64,000 bases of DNA from Niabella beijingensis (GTDB lineage: Bacteria; Bacteroidota; Bacteroidia; Chitinophagales; Chitinophagaceae), in contig NZ_JAIQDI010000001.1 in the NCBI RefSeq assembly GCF_020034665.1, positions 2,790,001 to 2,854,000 of the forward strand, read 5' to 3'. The translations under genes and the position numbers were made by a program. Below, piece by piece: positions 15,827 to 24,580 of this stretch. The notes beneath the pieces were generated by a model that searched no databases, was not told where the DNA came from, and saw only the letters and a list, made by a program, of their open reading frames with translations. Every line of letters begins with the position of its first letter. Positions within the stretch are counted from its first letter, which is position 1.

Positions 15827-18664
15827 ATGCAAACCTTTTCCAGGCAGCTGTCTTATTGTTACAGCCCTTTATTGTTATTGCTACTGTTCTTTTGTGCAAC
15901 CCGTGCTGCTGCTCAGGGAACCATCACCGGCAAATTGGTGGACTCGGCCACGCAGAAGCCATTGTATATGGCTACCATCACCGTTTTTAAGGCAGCCGAT
16001 ACTTCTGTCGTTACTTATCGTCTCAGCGGGGAAGACGGCATGTTCCGTATACCGGGGCTTTCACCGGAGCTGCCCTACCGGGTGATTGTTACGTTTACAG
16101 GTTATGGTGTATACCGCAAAGAGTTCCTGCTTTCCAGGGAAGCCCCGAACCTTAATCTCGGAACAATCGGCCTGCAAACGGGAGCCACCGATCTCGATGA
16201 AGTACTGGTAGTGGCAGAACGCCCGCCCATGGTGATCCGGAAAGATACGGTGGAATTTAATGCCAATGCTTTTAAGACCCTGCCCAATGCACTGGTAGAA
16301 GATCTGCTTAAAAAACTACCGGGCGTGCAGGTAGACAAACAGGGGAACATTATGGTGAACGGAAAGCGGGTGAACCGGATCCTGGTGGATGGAAAGAATT
16401 TTTTCGGCAGCGATCCGAAAATGGCTTCAAGAAATCTGCCTTCCAATGTAATTGATAAGATACAGGTAACGGACGATAAGGATGAACTGCTGGAACGCGG
16501 TGATGACAACCTGAACAATGTAGGCAAGGTGATCAATCTCACCTTCAAGAAGGGCGTAAAAAAAGGCGTATTTGGTAAGGCCTATGCCGGTGGTGGCGGT
16601 GGCATAAACGGGAGCCGGTTTGAAGGTGGTGCGATCGCCAATATCTTCCGGGATACGCTCCAGGTAAGCCTCCTGGGGTACAGCAATAACCTGAACCGGC
16701 CGGGCTTTGGCTGGTCGGACCTGATGCAAACGGGTGGGTTGCAACGGAACCGGGATGTGTCCGGTAGCGGAAACAACAGCAGCAACAACAGCAATTTCGG
16801 CTCCAATATCATGATCAACGGCATCAACTTTGGCGGTATGTCGCGCCTGGGCGGTGTTACAACCAGCAACGGGCTGGGCTTTAACCTGAACCATTCACCG
16901 AACAAGAAGAAATCTTTTTTCGCGCAGTATTATTTCGGGAAAGTACATACCGATGTTGAGACGGATAACACCACCCGCATCTTTAACAACGACACGGTCA
17001 TTACCAACCGGTCGTTGTATAATACGGTTCTGAGAGGCAACACCCACACGTTCGGCATTGGGATGAACCTGAAACCGGATACGCTGACCACCATAACCGC
17101 AACTGCCAGCTATATCCTCGGACAGGAACAGAACAACAATAAGAATGAGCAGAACGGCACCCATAATTTTTTTGGGGAATTGAACAACGGTAACGTTTTA
17201 ATTAACGGGAATACACGTAATGATATTCTGCGGGAAAATTTTTCCCTGACCCGGCTATCCAAAACCAAAAGCGGACGGCGCATTTCTTTTGCACAGGGGG
17301 TTGTGTGGAACAAGAAACATACCGACAGTTATACCGATGCACTCATACATTATTTATATCCCCGGCAGCTGGACAGTGTTACCAACCAGCTGCGGGCAGA
17401 ACTTATTCCGACCTGGTTTGCCTATGCCGGTATCAACTACCGGGAGCCGCTGGGAAAGAAATGGTTCCTGCGCGCAGGAGCGAGGTATGAATATGAAAAC
17501 CTGAAAAATGATGTGGGTACCTTTGATAAGAGCGGTGACCAATATGATCAACGGAATGGCAGTTTAAGCAGCACCTTTCTGCGCAACAGCAACCGGTACC
17601 AGGCAAGTACGGGGCTGGAGTTTAAACACAAGGACCTTGCGATCACCCCCGGAGTGCGGTACCAGTACCAGCAGTTCGAGAACACGGTTTCCGGGATCCC
17701 GGATCCATTGATACAAAAGCAAAGCAATGTGCTTCCCCAGCTGGAAATTACTTACCGGAAGTTAACGGTGAACTTTACCCGCGATGTGGTACTGCCGGAT
17801 TATAACTACCTGCTGCCCGTACGGAACAATACCAACCCCTATGTGATCAATATCGGGAACACAGGACTGTTGCCGGCAGTGATGAACCGGGTGTATGCCA
17901 ACTTAAACACCTTTAATCCCAAAAACAATCTCAATGTGTGGAGCTGGGGCGAAGCCTATATCGCCGATAATGATGTGGTGCAGAGCATTACCATCGACAG
18001 CAGCGGGCTTCAGACCATACGGGCGGTAAATGCCAACGGAAGTAAACGTATTGCGGCCAATTTCGGGCTGAACCAGGATATAAAATACAAGAACAGCTTT
18101 ACCTTCTCCTGGAACGTTGGTACCTGGACAGAATACCGGGAGAACAAATTCTTTTATAATGAGGAAGCCAGCATACAAAAACGGCTGAACAGTAATATAT
18201 GGAGTAATGTCGGGTTTAACTGGAATGACAAGCTGGAGATCAACCCGGCATATTCTTTCTCTTATATGAGCGTAAAAAATACGAATCCACGGTTTACACC
18301 GGCCCGCAGTTTTGATCAGACAATGGGCACGGAAGTAATCGTCCGTTATATAAAGCATGTGATCTTCGATACGGAATTGCGGTACCTGAACAACAATGCA
18401 TTTGCTGATCCCCAATACCGGAAAATGTTCATGTGGAATGCCGGGGTCAATTTTACATTTTTTGAAGATGAACGAGCGGTCCTTCGTCTTTACGCCAATG
18501 ACCTGCTGAACCAGACACGTAATACCGACATCATCCCTTATCAGAATACCGTACGCACCACGTACAGCAATATTTTGGGCCAGTATTTCCTGGCAACGTT
18601 TACCTATAACCTGCGGCCGGCCGGTGCAAAAAAGAAAGTAGGCGGAGGCTGGTCGCTGTGGTAA
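15827..18664 (+). CDS. Outer-membrane barrel protein with CarboxypepD_reg domain
   Basis: 945 residues. A signal peptide (to about residue 29, ATRAAAQ) precedes a CarboxypepD_reg-like beta-sandwich (GTITGKLVDSATQKPLYMATITV). A TonB-receptor-type plug-like region follows (LPNALVEDLLKKLPGVQVDKQG, VNRILVDGKNFFG), then a long barrel of the outer-membrane beta-barrel family (PF14905-like). There is no evident SusD partner or TonB box, so it is probably an uncoupled or atypical TonB-dependent relative. Gly- and Asn-rich loops (YAGGGGGINGSR, SGSGNNSSNNSN) are surface-exposed candidates. AAGAGG precedes the ATG. A terminator follows. Confidence 0.88.
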   Translation: MQTFSRQLSYCYSPLLLLLLFFCATRAAAQGTITGKLVDSATQKPLYMATITVFKAADTSVVTYRLSGEDGMFRIPGLSPELPYRVIVTFTGYGVYRKEFLLSREAPNLNLGTIGLQTGATDLDEVLVVAERPPMVIRKDTVEFNANAFKTLPNALVEDLLKKLPGVQVDKQGNIMVNGKRVNRILVDGKNFFGSDPKMASRNLPSNVIDKIQVTDDKDELLERGDDNLNNVGKVINLTFKKGVKKGVFGKAYAGGGGGINGSRFEGGAIANIFRDTLQVSLLGYSNNLNRPGFGWSDLMQTGGLQRNRDVSGSGNNSSNNSNFGSNIMINGINFGGMSRLGGVTTSNGLGFNLNHSPNKKKSFFAQYYFGKVHTDVETDNTTRIFNNDTVITNRSLYNTVLRGNTHTFGIGMNLKPDTLTTITATASYILGQEQNNNKNEQNGTHNFFGELNNGNVLINGNTRNDILRENFSLTRLSKTKSGRRISFAQGVVWNKKHTDSYTDALIHYLYPRQLDSVTNQLRAELIPTWFAYAGINYREPLGKKWFLRAGARYEYENLKNDVGTFDKSGDQYDQRNGSLSSTFLRNSNRYQASTGLEFKHKDLAITPGVRYQYQQFENTVSGIPDPLIQKQSNVLPQLEITYRKLTVNFTRDVVLPDYNYLLPVRNNTNPYVINIGNTGLLPAVMNRVYANLNTFNPKNNLNVWSWGEAYIADNDVVQSITIDSSGLQTIRAVNANGSKRIAANFGLNQDIKYKNSFTFSWNVGTWTEYRENKFFYNEEASIQKRLNSNIWSNVGFNWNDKLEINPAYSFSYMSVKNTNPRFTPARSFDQTMGTEVIVRYIKHVIFDTELRYLNNNAFADPQYRKMFMWNAGVNFTFFEDERAVLRLYANDLLNQTRNTDIIPYQNTVRTTYSNILGQYFLATFTYNLRPAGAKKKVGGGWSLW

Positions 18665-18692
18665 GGAATGTAGCGGCGGTTCTCCTAAAAAC

Positions 18693-18721
18693 AAAGGCTG
18701 TCTCAACCGGAGACAGCCTTT
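18693..18721 (+). terminator. Bidirectional terminator
   Basis: Perfect 12-bp stem (AAAGGCTGTCTC with complement) and a 5-nt loop followed by T residues. It lies between the convergent barrel-protein and SIMPL genes and can serve both. Confidence 0.85.
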
Positions 18722-18742
18722 TTGCATCAGCGTTTTTAAACC

Positions 18743-19444
18743 CTATTTTATTTCAAAGACGGTGTTTACAGTGAAATTCAGTTTTATTTTTTTGAAATCC
18801 AGGTCTGCATCACCTCCGGCCATATCAGCGGCCTCTGCCTTCATGGCATAGTTGCGGTACATTACGGGTTGTAAAGGACTGTCCCCGCCATCCTGTATTT
18901 CCAGTACATCACCCAGTGTGCCGCCCAGTGCTGCCACCATGTAGGAGGCTTTTTCTTTTGCAGCCTTCAGGGCTTTGATCTTTAATTCCTTTTTCAGCTC
19001 CTCCATTTTTGAATAATCATAGCTCTGGATGCCGGTGCTCTGGATGCCTTTGGAATCAAGGCTGCCCAGGATCTGATCCAGCTTGTTCAGGTCACTCACT
19101 TTTAAAAGGTATTGCCGGCTGGCCAGGAAGTCCGGATTCTTTTTCTTACCGGTGGTATTGGCCCAGCTGTTGAGATTGCTGATGGTAAGATTTTCTTTGG
19201 CAATACCGGCTTTTTGTGTGGCGGCAAACAGCTGGTTCTCCAGTGTGGAGATGTCTACCCTTTTTTTGCTGTTGCCGTTTTCAAAGTATTCTTTCAGGGA
19301 AATACTTACGTAGATGATGTCCGGTGTAATCTCTGTTTCTGCGGTACCGCTTACAGTGATCTTTCTTCTCAGGTCCGGTGTCTGGGCGCTTACGGTTCCC
19401 AAAGCGACTAACGATACCAATGCGATTGCGAATAACTTTTTCAT
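18743..19444 (-). CDS. SIMPL (DUF541) domain periplasmic protein
   Basis: 233 residues with a signal peptide (MKKLFAIALVSLVALGTVSAQ). The SIMPL/DUF541 fold is shown by ITVSGTAETEITPDIIYVSISL at its start, and by ALKAAKEKASYMVAALGGTLGDVLEI, the characteristic region before the C-terminal strand. Family members (such as BP26 and YggE) form channel-like oligomers and are linked to oxidative stress; the exact role is unclear. ATG 19444 is chosen because it starts the signal peptide; 19471 is nine codons longer. Confidence 0.88.
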   Translation of the reverse strand: MKKLFAIALVSLVALGTVSAQTPDLRRKITVSGTAETEITPDIIYVSISLKEYFENGNSKKRVDISTLENQLFAATQKAGIAKENLTISNLNSWANTTGKKKNPDFLASRQYLLKVSDLNKLDQILGSLDSKGIQSTGIQSYDYSKMEELKKELKIKALKAAKEKASYMVAALGGTLGDVLEIQDGGDSPLQPVMYRNYAMKAEAADMAGGDADLDFKKIKLNFTVNTVFEIK

Positions 19445-19575
19445 GTGTTTAAATTTTAATGAATCAATCAATGAATAAGGTTTTTAATTTGCCTTAATGA
19501 TGCAAACCGTTTTTGTGTTACACACCGCTTCTTTTCCTTTAACGTTCTTTTTACATCTAAGTTGATGCGGATCAA

Positions 19576-20373
19576 TCAGAATTTTTCGATCACACCCAGT
19601 CCGAACAACGCAAAATCATATTTAACCGGATCTTCAGGATCAAGTTGTTTCAGGTGTTCCGAAAGCTCCAGAGCGGCCAGCCAGTCATTGTTTGGGCGTT
19701 GCAACAGGTTAAAATGCCGGGCCACACGTGCCACATGCAGATCCAGCGGACAAACCAGTTGTGCGGGCCGGATCGTTGACCACAGACCGAAATCGACGCC
19801 TCTTTTATTGCTGCGCACCATCCAGCGCAGGTACATATTCAGGCGTTTGCAGGCAGATTTGCGTTCGGGGCTTGCGATGTGTTTTTGTGTACGGACGGGA
19901 TAATGGGGAAACCGCCTGGCGTCAAAGAAAGAGCGGCGAAAGCCGGTGAGTGCATTTTCTACTGTAGGGTCATCCGGGTGCAGGTGGCTGCTGAATGCCG
20001 TTTGAAGAGAGGCCTGTTTCCGTTTCTTATAATGATCCTGCAGGAAATCAAAAAAATGAAAAAGATCAACAGCATTAAAGGTCCGGTGTACAAAGTGCAA
20101 AAAAGGTTTGCGGTCTGCTTCTGTATGATGAATAATAAAATCGTGGGGCGCATTGCCCATCAGCGTTAACAGGCGGTTGCAGGAGTTGATAATACTCTTC
20201 CGGTTGCCCCAGGCAAGGATCGCAGCAAAAAAACCTGCGATCTCAATATCCTGTGTTTTTGAGAACCGGTGCGGAATGGCGATCGGGTCGTCCGGAATAA
20301 AATCGGGCTGTTCGTATAAAGCCGCCTTGGTGTTCAGAAAATCTGCCAGGTTATCCTTGAGCGAGTTGTTCAT
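19576..20373 (-). CDS. TIGR02757/DUF2400 family protein
   Basis: 265 residues matching a family of unknown function. Recognisable stretches are PHRFSKTQDIEIAGFFAAILAWGNRKSI near the N-terminus, and KRLNMYLRWMVRSNKRGVDFGLW with PLDLHVARVARHF in the C-terminal half. The C-terminal region resembles the helix-hairpin-helix DNA-glycosylase fold, which is only an inference. Its start overlaps the end of the Fic gene by 23 bp, so the two are co-transcribed. Confidence 0.85.
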   Translation of the reverse strand: MNNSLKDNLADFLNTKAALYEQPDFIPDDPIAIPHRFSKTQDIEIAGFFAAILAWGNRKSIINSCNRLLTLMGNAPHDFIIHHTEADRKPFLHFVHRTFNAVDLFHFFDFLQDHYKKRKQASLQTAFSSHLHPDDPTVENALTGFRRSFFDARRFPHYPVRTQKHIASPERKSACKRLNMYLRWMVRSNKRGVDFGLWSTIRPAQLVCPLDLHVARVARHFNLLQRPNNDWLAALELSEHLKQLDPEDPVKYDFALFGLGVIEKF

Positions 20374-21628
20374 GCATCAGTTGTTCAAATGAATCGCCTT
20401 TTATAAAGGCATAGGTCTTTTTATTGAGGCGGTAAAATTTCAGCCAGCCATTTTCCGTTAATGCCGTGAGATCGGTCCGTGCTGTTTCTTTTGAGACGCC
20501 GAAACCCGAACGCAATTCCCGTATGGTAATGATCTTTTCTGCTTCATCCCGAATCCACTGAAGCGCAGCCGCCTGCCGTATGTTCAGTCCTTCTATCTGA
20601 ACAAAGGGATTTGTTTCCTTCTCTTTATTGGTGCGTTGTAAACTGTCTTTCAGTGAACGGTAAGCCATACGCAGGGCCTGTGTCATAAAATGGATGAAGT
20701 ACCCGGTATCCGCATTTGCCTGTGCCTGGAGGAATGCCTTATGATACTGAGGTTTCAGTTTTACGATGATATTGGAAACGGCAGTATACCGCAGTGCCCA
20801 GTACCCCTTCCGTAGCAGGTACCAGTATGCCACCAGCCGGGCCATACGTCCGTTACCGTCCCTGAACGGTCGTATGCAGGTGATCAGGTAAGCGATGAGA
20901 CCCGCCTTTATTACAGGATGGATATAAAAGGGATTTTTTTCTTCATTGATAAGAGCCGCCAGCCACTGCATCCAGGGTTTGATGTCTTTTGCGTCGACGG
21001 CTTTGTATAAATCAGGTGCGTCGATTGCAGAGACATCATATTTATTATTGGTGCGGTAGCGGCCGATCCCTTTCAGCTTAATGGTATCTTTTGTAAGCTG
21101 CTGATGGAGTTCCAGGAACAAGGCCTCGGTGAACGGCTCATTTTCCCAGGTATGTATCTTAAGCAGGCATTTATAGATATTGACAACGGTCTGTTCTGTT
21201 TCATTGGCAGTGGTCTTCTTTTTTAATAATAGTTCCCGGACCATTTTTTTTGAAACAATAAAACCGGCGAGCTGTGCTGAACTCATGACTTCATCGATCA
21301 TTGCGGCCATCAGGTAGCGGTGATCGTTCTTCTGGTCCATTAAAGTCATAATGCTTTTTCCTCCGGCCATGTGTACGTCAAGGTCGTGCAGTACGGCTTC
21401 CATATCATTTGAAACAGACCAGGTAAATTTTTTACTGAAGACCTCAACACTACGGGTCAGTCCCTGTTCCCGGGCTGTTTTAGCGGCTTCCCATATTGTT
21501 TCGTTGGGGAGGTGCTCCGGTTTAAGGGCCATGTGCTGTACTTTTTCCCAATCGAGGTAGCTGTTGTTGATCTGGAGGATGCTTTGTAAGAGTGCTGTTT
21601 GTTCTGCGTCCGATAATTCCCTGTTCAT
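20351..21628 (-). CDS. Fic-domain protein with degenerate active site
   Basis: 425 residues. An N-terminal helical (DUF4172-like) domain, a Fic core, and a C-terminal winged-helix segment (TIRELRSGFGVSKETARTDLTAL). Fic enzymes transfer AMP or another group using HPFxxGNGRxxR, but here the motif reads IRPFRDGNGRMAR, with Arg (CGA at 20870-20872, residue 253) in place of the catalytic His. The inhibitory motif [S/T]xxxE[G/N] reads SAQLAG, with Ala121 replacing Glu. The ATP-binding Gly/Asn/Arg residues remain. It may be a nucleotide-binding regulator rather than an AMP transferase. Its gene overlaps the TIGR02757 gene. Confidence 0.88.
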   Translation of the reverse strand: MNRELSDAEQTALLQSILQINNSYLDWEKVQHMALKPEHLPNETIWEAAKTAREQGLTRSVEVFSKKFTWSVSNDMEAVLHDLDVHMAGGKSIMTLMDQKNDHRYLMAAMIDEVMSSAQLAGFIVSKKMVRELLLKKKTTANETEQTVVNIYKCLLKIHTWENEPFTEALFLELHQQLTKDTIKLKGIGRYRTNNKYDVSAIDAPDLYKAVDAKDIKPWMQWLAALINEEKNPFYIHPVIKAGLIAYLITCIRPFRDGNGRMARLVAYWYLLRKGYWALRYTAVSNIIVKLKPQYHKAFLQAQANADTGYFIHFMTQALRMAYRSLKDSLQRTNKEKETNPFVQIEGLNIRQAAALQWIRDEAEKIITIRELRSGFGVSKETARTDLTALTENGWLKFYRLNKKTYAFIKGDSFEQLMHEQLAQG

Positions 21629-21777
21629 AAAATGATCTTTAATTGACCAATTGGCTGCAAGATAGTTGGTTTGCAGGAGAGATGATGCGTTTTTGACCGG
21701 TAAACAGAAAATTAATCTTGAGTGTGGAACCTGTTTTATAAAAAATCAGGGACTGTCCTGGAAGTCCGGAATGTAAG

Positions 21778-21815
21778 ATGCCTCCCCGTACCGATGGACC
21801 AGTACAGGGAGGCAT
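21778..21815 (-). terminator. Hairpin downstream of the PLP-enzyme gene
   Basis: Arms ATGCCTCCC and GGGAGGCAT, plus an inner GTAC/GTAC pair, about 63 bp past the stop of the PLP enzyme gene. It lacks a clear U-run on the minus strand, so it may be a processing or attenuator hairpin rather than an intrinsic terminator. The rest of 21629-21877 holds nothing I recognise. Confidence 0.4.
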
Positions 21816-21878
21816 TATCCGAAATATATATGTTTGAGACGACCCCGCGGCCGGCAAATGTTTCGGACCGCAGTTGCG

Positions 21879-23018
21879 TCAGCCGATAGCCTGTTTCAGG
21901 TCTTCGATCAGATCGTCTGCGTCTTCGATACCAACGCTCAGCCGGATAAGGGAATCGTTCAGGCCGTTTTTGATGCGTTCTTCCCGGGGAATGGAAGCAT
22001 GTGTCATGGTTGCCGGATGATTGATCAGTGATTCGACCCCGCCAAGGCTTTCTGCCAGTGCGAACACTTTTGTGGAGGTAAGCACTTTTGTTGCAGCCTC
22101 CATTGAATCGTCCTTCAATTCAAAGCTCATCATTCCGCCAAAATCGCGCATCTGGTTTTTGGCAACGGCAAAGCCGGGATGATTTTCAAAACCGCACCAG
22201 TATACTTTATGAACCTTGCTGTTGGCTGCGAGGAAGGCGGCAACCTTTCTGCCGTTCTCGCAATGACGCTGCAGGCGTACATGAAGCGTCTTGATACCGC
22301 GCAGCACCAGGAAGCAATCCATCGGGCCGGGAACGGCCCCGCTGCTTTTCTGGATAAAGAACAAACGTTCGCGAAGCTCATCACTATTAAACATCAGCGT
22401 TCCCATTACCACATCACTGTGTCCGCCGAGGTACTTGGTAGCAGAATGCATGACAATATCGGCCCCGAGATCCATGGGATTCTGCAGGTAAGGGGACGCA
22501 AAGGTATTGTCCACACAAAGCAGCGCCCCAGCCTTTTTGGATAAGGCGGCCACAGCAGCAATATCCGTTACATTCATCAGCGGGTTGGTGGGGGTTTCGA
22601 TCCAGATCAGTTTTGTCCGTTCGGTCACCGCGCTGGCCACCTGCTCCACCCGGGTGGTATCCGTGTAAATGAATTTGATACCAAAGTCTTCCCAGATCCT
22701 GGAAAACAACCGGTAAGTGCCGCCATACATGTCATTTGCAGCAATCACTTCATCTCCGGGTTTTAAGAGCTTGATCACCGTTTCCGTCGCCGCCACACCG
22801 CTGCTGAAGGCCAGTCCATGGTTCGCATTTTCCAGTGCCGCCAGCGACCGTTCAAGGGCGGTACGTGTGGGGTTTCCTGCTCTGGAATAATCATAACCCT
22901 GGTGCTGATTTGGGCCGGATTGAACAAAGGTGGATGTTTGAAAAATGGGGGTCATAATTGCCCCTGTTGAGGGGTCCGGTTCCACTCCCGCATGGATGAT
23001 CTTTGTATCTAACTTCAT
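21879..23018 (-). CDS. Cys/Met-metabolism PLP enzyme (CGS/CGL type)
   Basis: 379-residue PLP-dependent gamma-family enzyme. Markers are YDYSRAGNPTR, the aromatic-ring-stacking region NDMYGGTYRLF, the Asp in VDNTFASPYLQNP, and the Schiff-base Lys in HSATKYLGGHSD. ALAESLGGVESLINHPATMTH completes the family pattern. It could be cystathionine gamma-synthase (methionine synthesis) or gamma-lyase (cysteine synthesis). The two cannot be separated by eye. The start MKLDTKIIHAG (ATG at 23018) is preferred over upstream ATGs. The upstream region carries a palindrome and a promoter box. Confidence 0.92.
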   Translation of the reverse strand: MKLDTKIIHAGVEPDPSTGAIMTPIFQTSTFVQSGPNQHQGYDYSRAGNPTRTALERSLAALENANHGLAFSSGVAATETVIKLLKPGDEVIAANDMYGGTYRLFSRIWEDFGIKFIYTDTTRVEQVASAVTERTKLIWIETPTNPLMNVTDIAAVAALSKKAGALLCVDNTFASPYLQNPMDLGADIVMHSATKYLGGHSDVVMGTLMFNSDELRERLFFIQKSSGAVPGPMDCFLVLRGIKTLHVRLQRHCENGRKVAAFLAANSKVHKVYWCGFENHPGFAVAKNQMRDFGGMMSFELKDDSMEAATKVLTSTKVFALAESLGGVESLINHPATMTHASIPREERIKNGLNDSLIRLSVGIEDADDLIEDLKQAIG

Positions 23019-23038
23019 AATCGTCATTTTAAGAGGCA

Positions 23039-23046
23039 CAAAGGTA
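23039..23046 (-). promoter_or_regulatory. -7 promoter box of the PLP-enzyme gene
   Basis: Minus-strand TACCTTTG, matching TAnnTTTG, 20 bases before the ATG at 23018. I see no good -33 TTG, which suggests activator-dependent transcription. Confidence 0.45.
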
Positions 23047-23058
23047 GGCATTGAGGGG

Positions 23059-23105
23059 GGTGAAACGGTAAACACCACCGTGAAACAGTGCAGTAGTGTT
23101 TCACG
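23059..23105. promoter_or_regulatory. Candidate operator: GTGAAA palindrome and half-site
   Basis: Arms CGTGAAACA (23079-23087) and TGTTTCACG (23097-23105) are perfect complements with a 9-nt loop. GTGAAA and TTTCAC are 13 bases apart. An extra half-site GGTGAAAC starts at 23059, 20 bases before the palindrome. The site lies just upstream of the PLP-enzyme promoter, where a regulator would bind. A matching palindrome occurs at 24411-24439. Confidence 0.5.
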
Positions 23106-23352
23106 ATTTTTTCAAAATACTACGGAACGTTCGTAATCGGGCGCTCTGCCTACATTAAGAAAGACTTAACATTTTTTTTAAATGCAGACTGTAACATATC
23201 TGGTGGTGTTGCGATTTATATATATAACGCGTTTATTGATCCGGAAGGGTCACCAAAATAAGAATTATGAGTTGTTATCAGAGAAGATTGGAGTTTTTAC
23301 CCGGAGAAATCCGCCATTCACCCCATTTCTTTGGTGTTCTGCCACAAACCGC

Positions 23353-23384
23353 TTGTAACAGCATACTATCTGATACTACTTTTG
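23353..23384 (+). promoter_or_regulatory. Promoter of first secreted paralogue
   Basis: TTG at 23353-23355, 21-bp spacer, then TACTTTTG (TAnnTTTG) at 23377-23384. This is the expected Bacteroidota primary-sigma promoter, leaving a leader of roughly 50 nt before the ATG at 23441. Confidence 0.65.
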
Positions 23385-23440
23385 AATCAACAAACCAATA
23401 AAAAATTTTAAACCGCCTGTCAGGCATAAAACTTTTAAAA

Positions 23441-23890
23441 ATGAAACTCTTTATTCTTGCCGCCATTGTTTCCCTGGGCTTGAATGCATCGGCTGCTGTT
23501 AGCACAAACCCCACGATCAATGAAAAAGTGCTGAAGACCTTCCATGAAGTGTTCACGAATGCACAGAACGTACAATGGAATATTACCGAGAAATACAATG
23601 AAGCGAGCTTTCGTTCCGGTTCTGTATCTACCCGCGCGGTGATCGATAACAATGGGATACTGATCCGTACGATCCGCTATTACAAAGAAAATAACCTGCC
23701 TGCAAATATTCTCTACAAGCTGAAGAAGAAGTATGATGGAAAGGAGATCTATGGTATTACCGAGGTAACCAATGGTGAAGGAACCAGCTATCATGTAGTG
23801 ATCCGTGATCAGCGTAGCATTTATAATGTTACTGCCGACAATAACGGAAGCCTTATGCAGACGGCTAAATACAAGAGGGGCGATATCTGA
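23441..23890 (+). CDS. Secreted protein, paralogue 1
   Basis: 149 residues with a signal peptide (MKLFILAAIVSLGLNASAAV). The mature part is one small alpha/beta unit containing VLKTFHEVFTNAQNVQWN, an IRTIRYYKENNLPA segment, and GKEIYGITEVTNGEGTSYHVVIRD. This pattern of NAxxVxW followed by a strand pair resembles the PepSY-like (BF2992/DUF2874) proteins of Bacteroidota. No catalytic residues are evident. About 65% identical to the gene at 24581 by eye, and the upstream region is also duplicated. The role is unknown. Confidence 0.85.
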   Translation: MKLFILAAIVSLGLNASAAVSTNPTINEKVLKTFHEVFTNAQNVQWNITEKYNEASFRSGSVSTRAVIDNNGILIRTIRYYKENNLPANILYKLKKKYDGKEIYGITEVTNGEGTSYHVVIRDQRSIYNVTADNNGSLMQTAKYKRGDI

Positions 23891-24104
23891 TCCCTCTTCT
23901 CAACCCTAACATTTCTCATGTATAATACGGAGTGGAACATTCTTGTTCTCTCCCTTTTTTTTTATAAGGAATCGTTACCTTTTTATTTTTGGAAGACACA
24001 ACGGCATAACTGGCGGAACCCGGATCACAAACCCAGAGAAGGATACCTGAATTTTCTTTTTGATTCTGATAAGCCTGCTGAGTTACCCTGAAGCGATTAT
24101 CCTG

Positions 24105-24310
24105 TCCCGATGAATCGCATATGCGTCGGGCGGATGTTTGCCATTAAAAGGCTGCAGCGCACCGGGAATAGCGTCAGACACTCCGGGTTACAAGGCTGAG
24201 CAGCGCGCTGCGCCTGTTTTTATTTGATAAACTGTAATGGAATGCTGATCTGCCCGACCTTCCAGCCGGATAAAGGCTTTTTATCTTGAAGCTTATGCGA
24301 TTCATCGGGA
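24105..24310. repeat. 206-bp segment bounded by 17-bp inverted repeats
   Basis: TCCCGATGAATCGCATA at 24105-24121 is repeated exactly in inverted orientation at 24294-24310, with 172 bp between. The left arm also runs into a CGCATATGCG palindrome. No open reading frame and no clear target-site duplication are seen. It may be a decayed non-autonomous element or paired REP-like sequences. Confidence 0.5.
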
Positions 24311-24410
24311 TGTTCCGGGATCTATTTCAGGGTCCCGCGTGGATCTGTATATACGCAGGAAATGAGCACGGCGTTCCGGAAGATCCGTTGCTTTGAACAG
24401 ATAAGTTTGG

Positions 24411-24439
24411 CGGTGAAAAATAACCGCTGTTTTTCACCG
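24411..24439. promoter_or_regulatory. Candidate operator: second GTGAAA palindrome
   Basis: Arms CGGTGAAAAA and TTTTTCACCG are perfect 10-bp complements with a 9-nt loop. GTGAAA and TTTCAC are again 13 bases apart. It sits about 50-80 bases upstream of the paralogue 2 promoter. Confidence 0.5.
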
Positions 24440-24490
24440 GAACAAATCTGCCGTTCACCCCCATTTTACGGTGGTTCTGCCATTTGGCCC

Positions 24491-24521
24491 TTGTCAAACG
24501 CTGCTGCAGCTGCTATTTTTG
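24491..24521 (+). promoter_or_regulatory. Promoter of second secreted paralogue
   Basis: TTG at 24491-24493, 20-bp spacer, TATTTTTG at 24514-24521. Same architecture as the promoter at 23353-23384. The leader shares a block with copy 1: AAACCGCCTG, a short spacer, CAGGCATAAAACTT, then the ATG region. Confidence 0.65.
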
Positions 24522-24580
24522 ATCTAACAAATCAAATAAATAATTTAAACCGCCTGTTACCAGGCATAAAACTTTAAAAA

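Larger units (their letters stand above)
23891..24580. other. Intergenic stretch between the paralogues
   Basis: No supported gene. It contains a 17-bp inverted repeat, the second GTGAAA palindrome, and the promoter and leader of paralogue 2 (listed separately). Bases 23891-24104 hold nothing recognisable. Confidence 0.6.
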
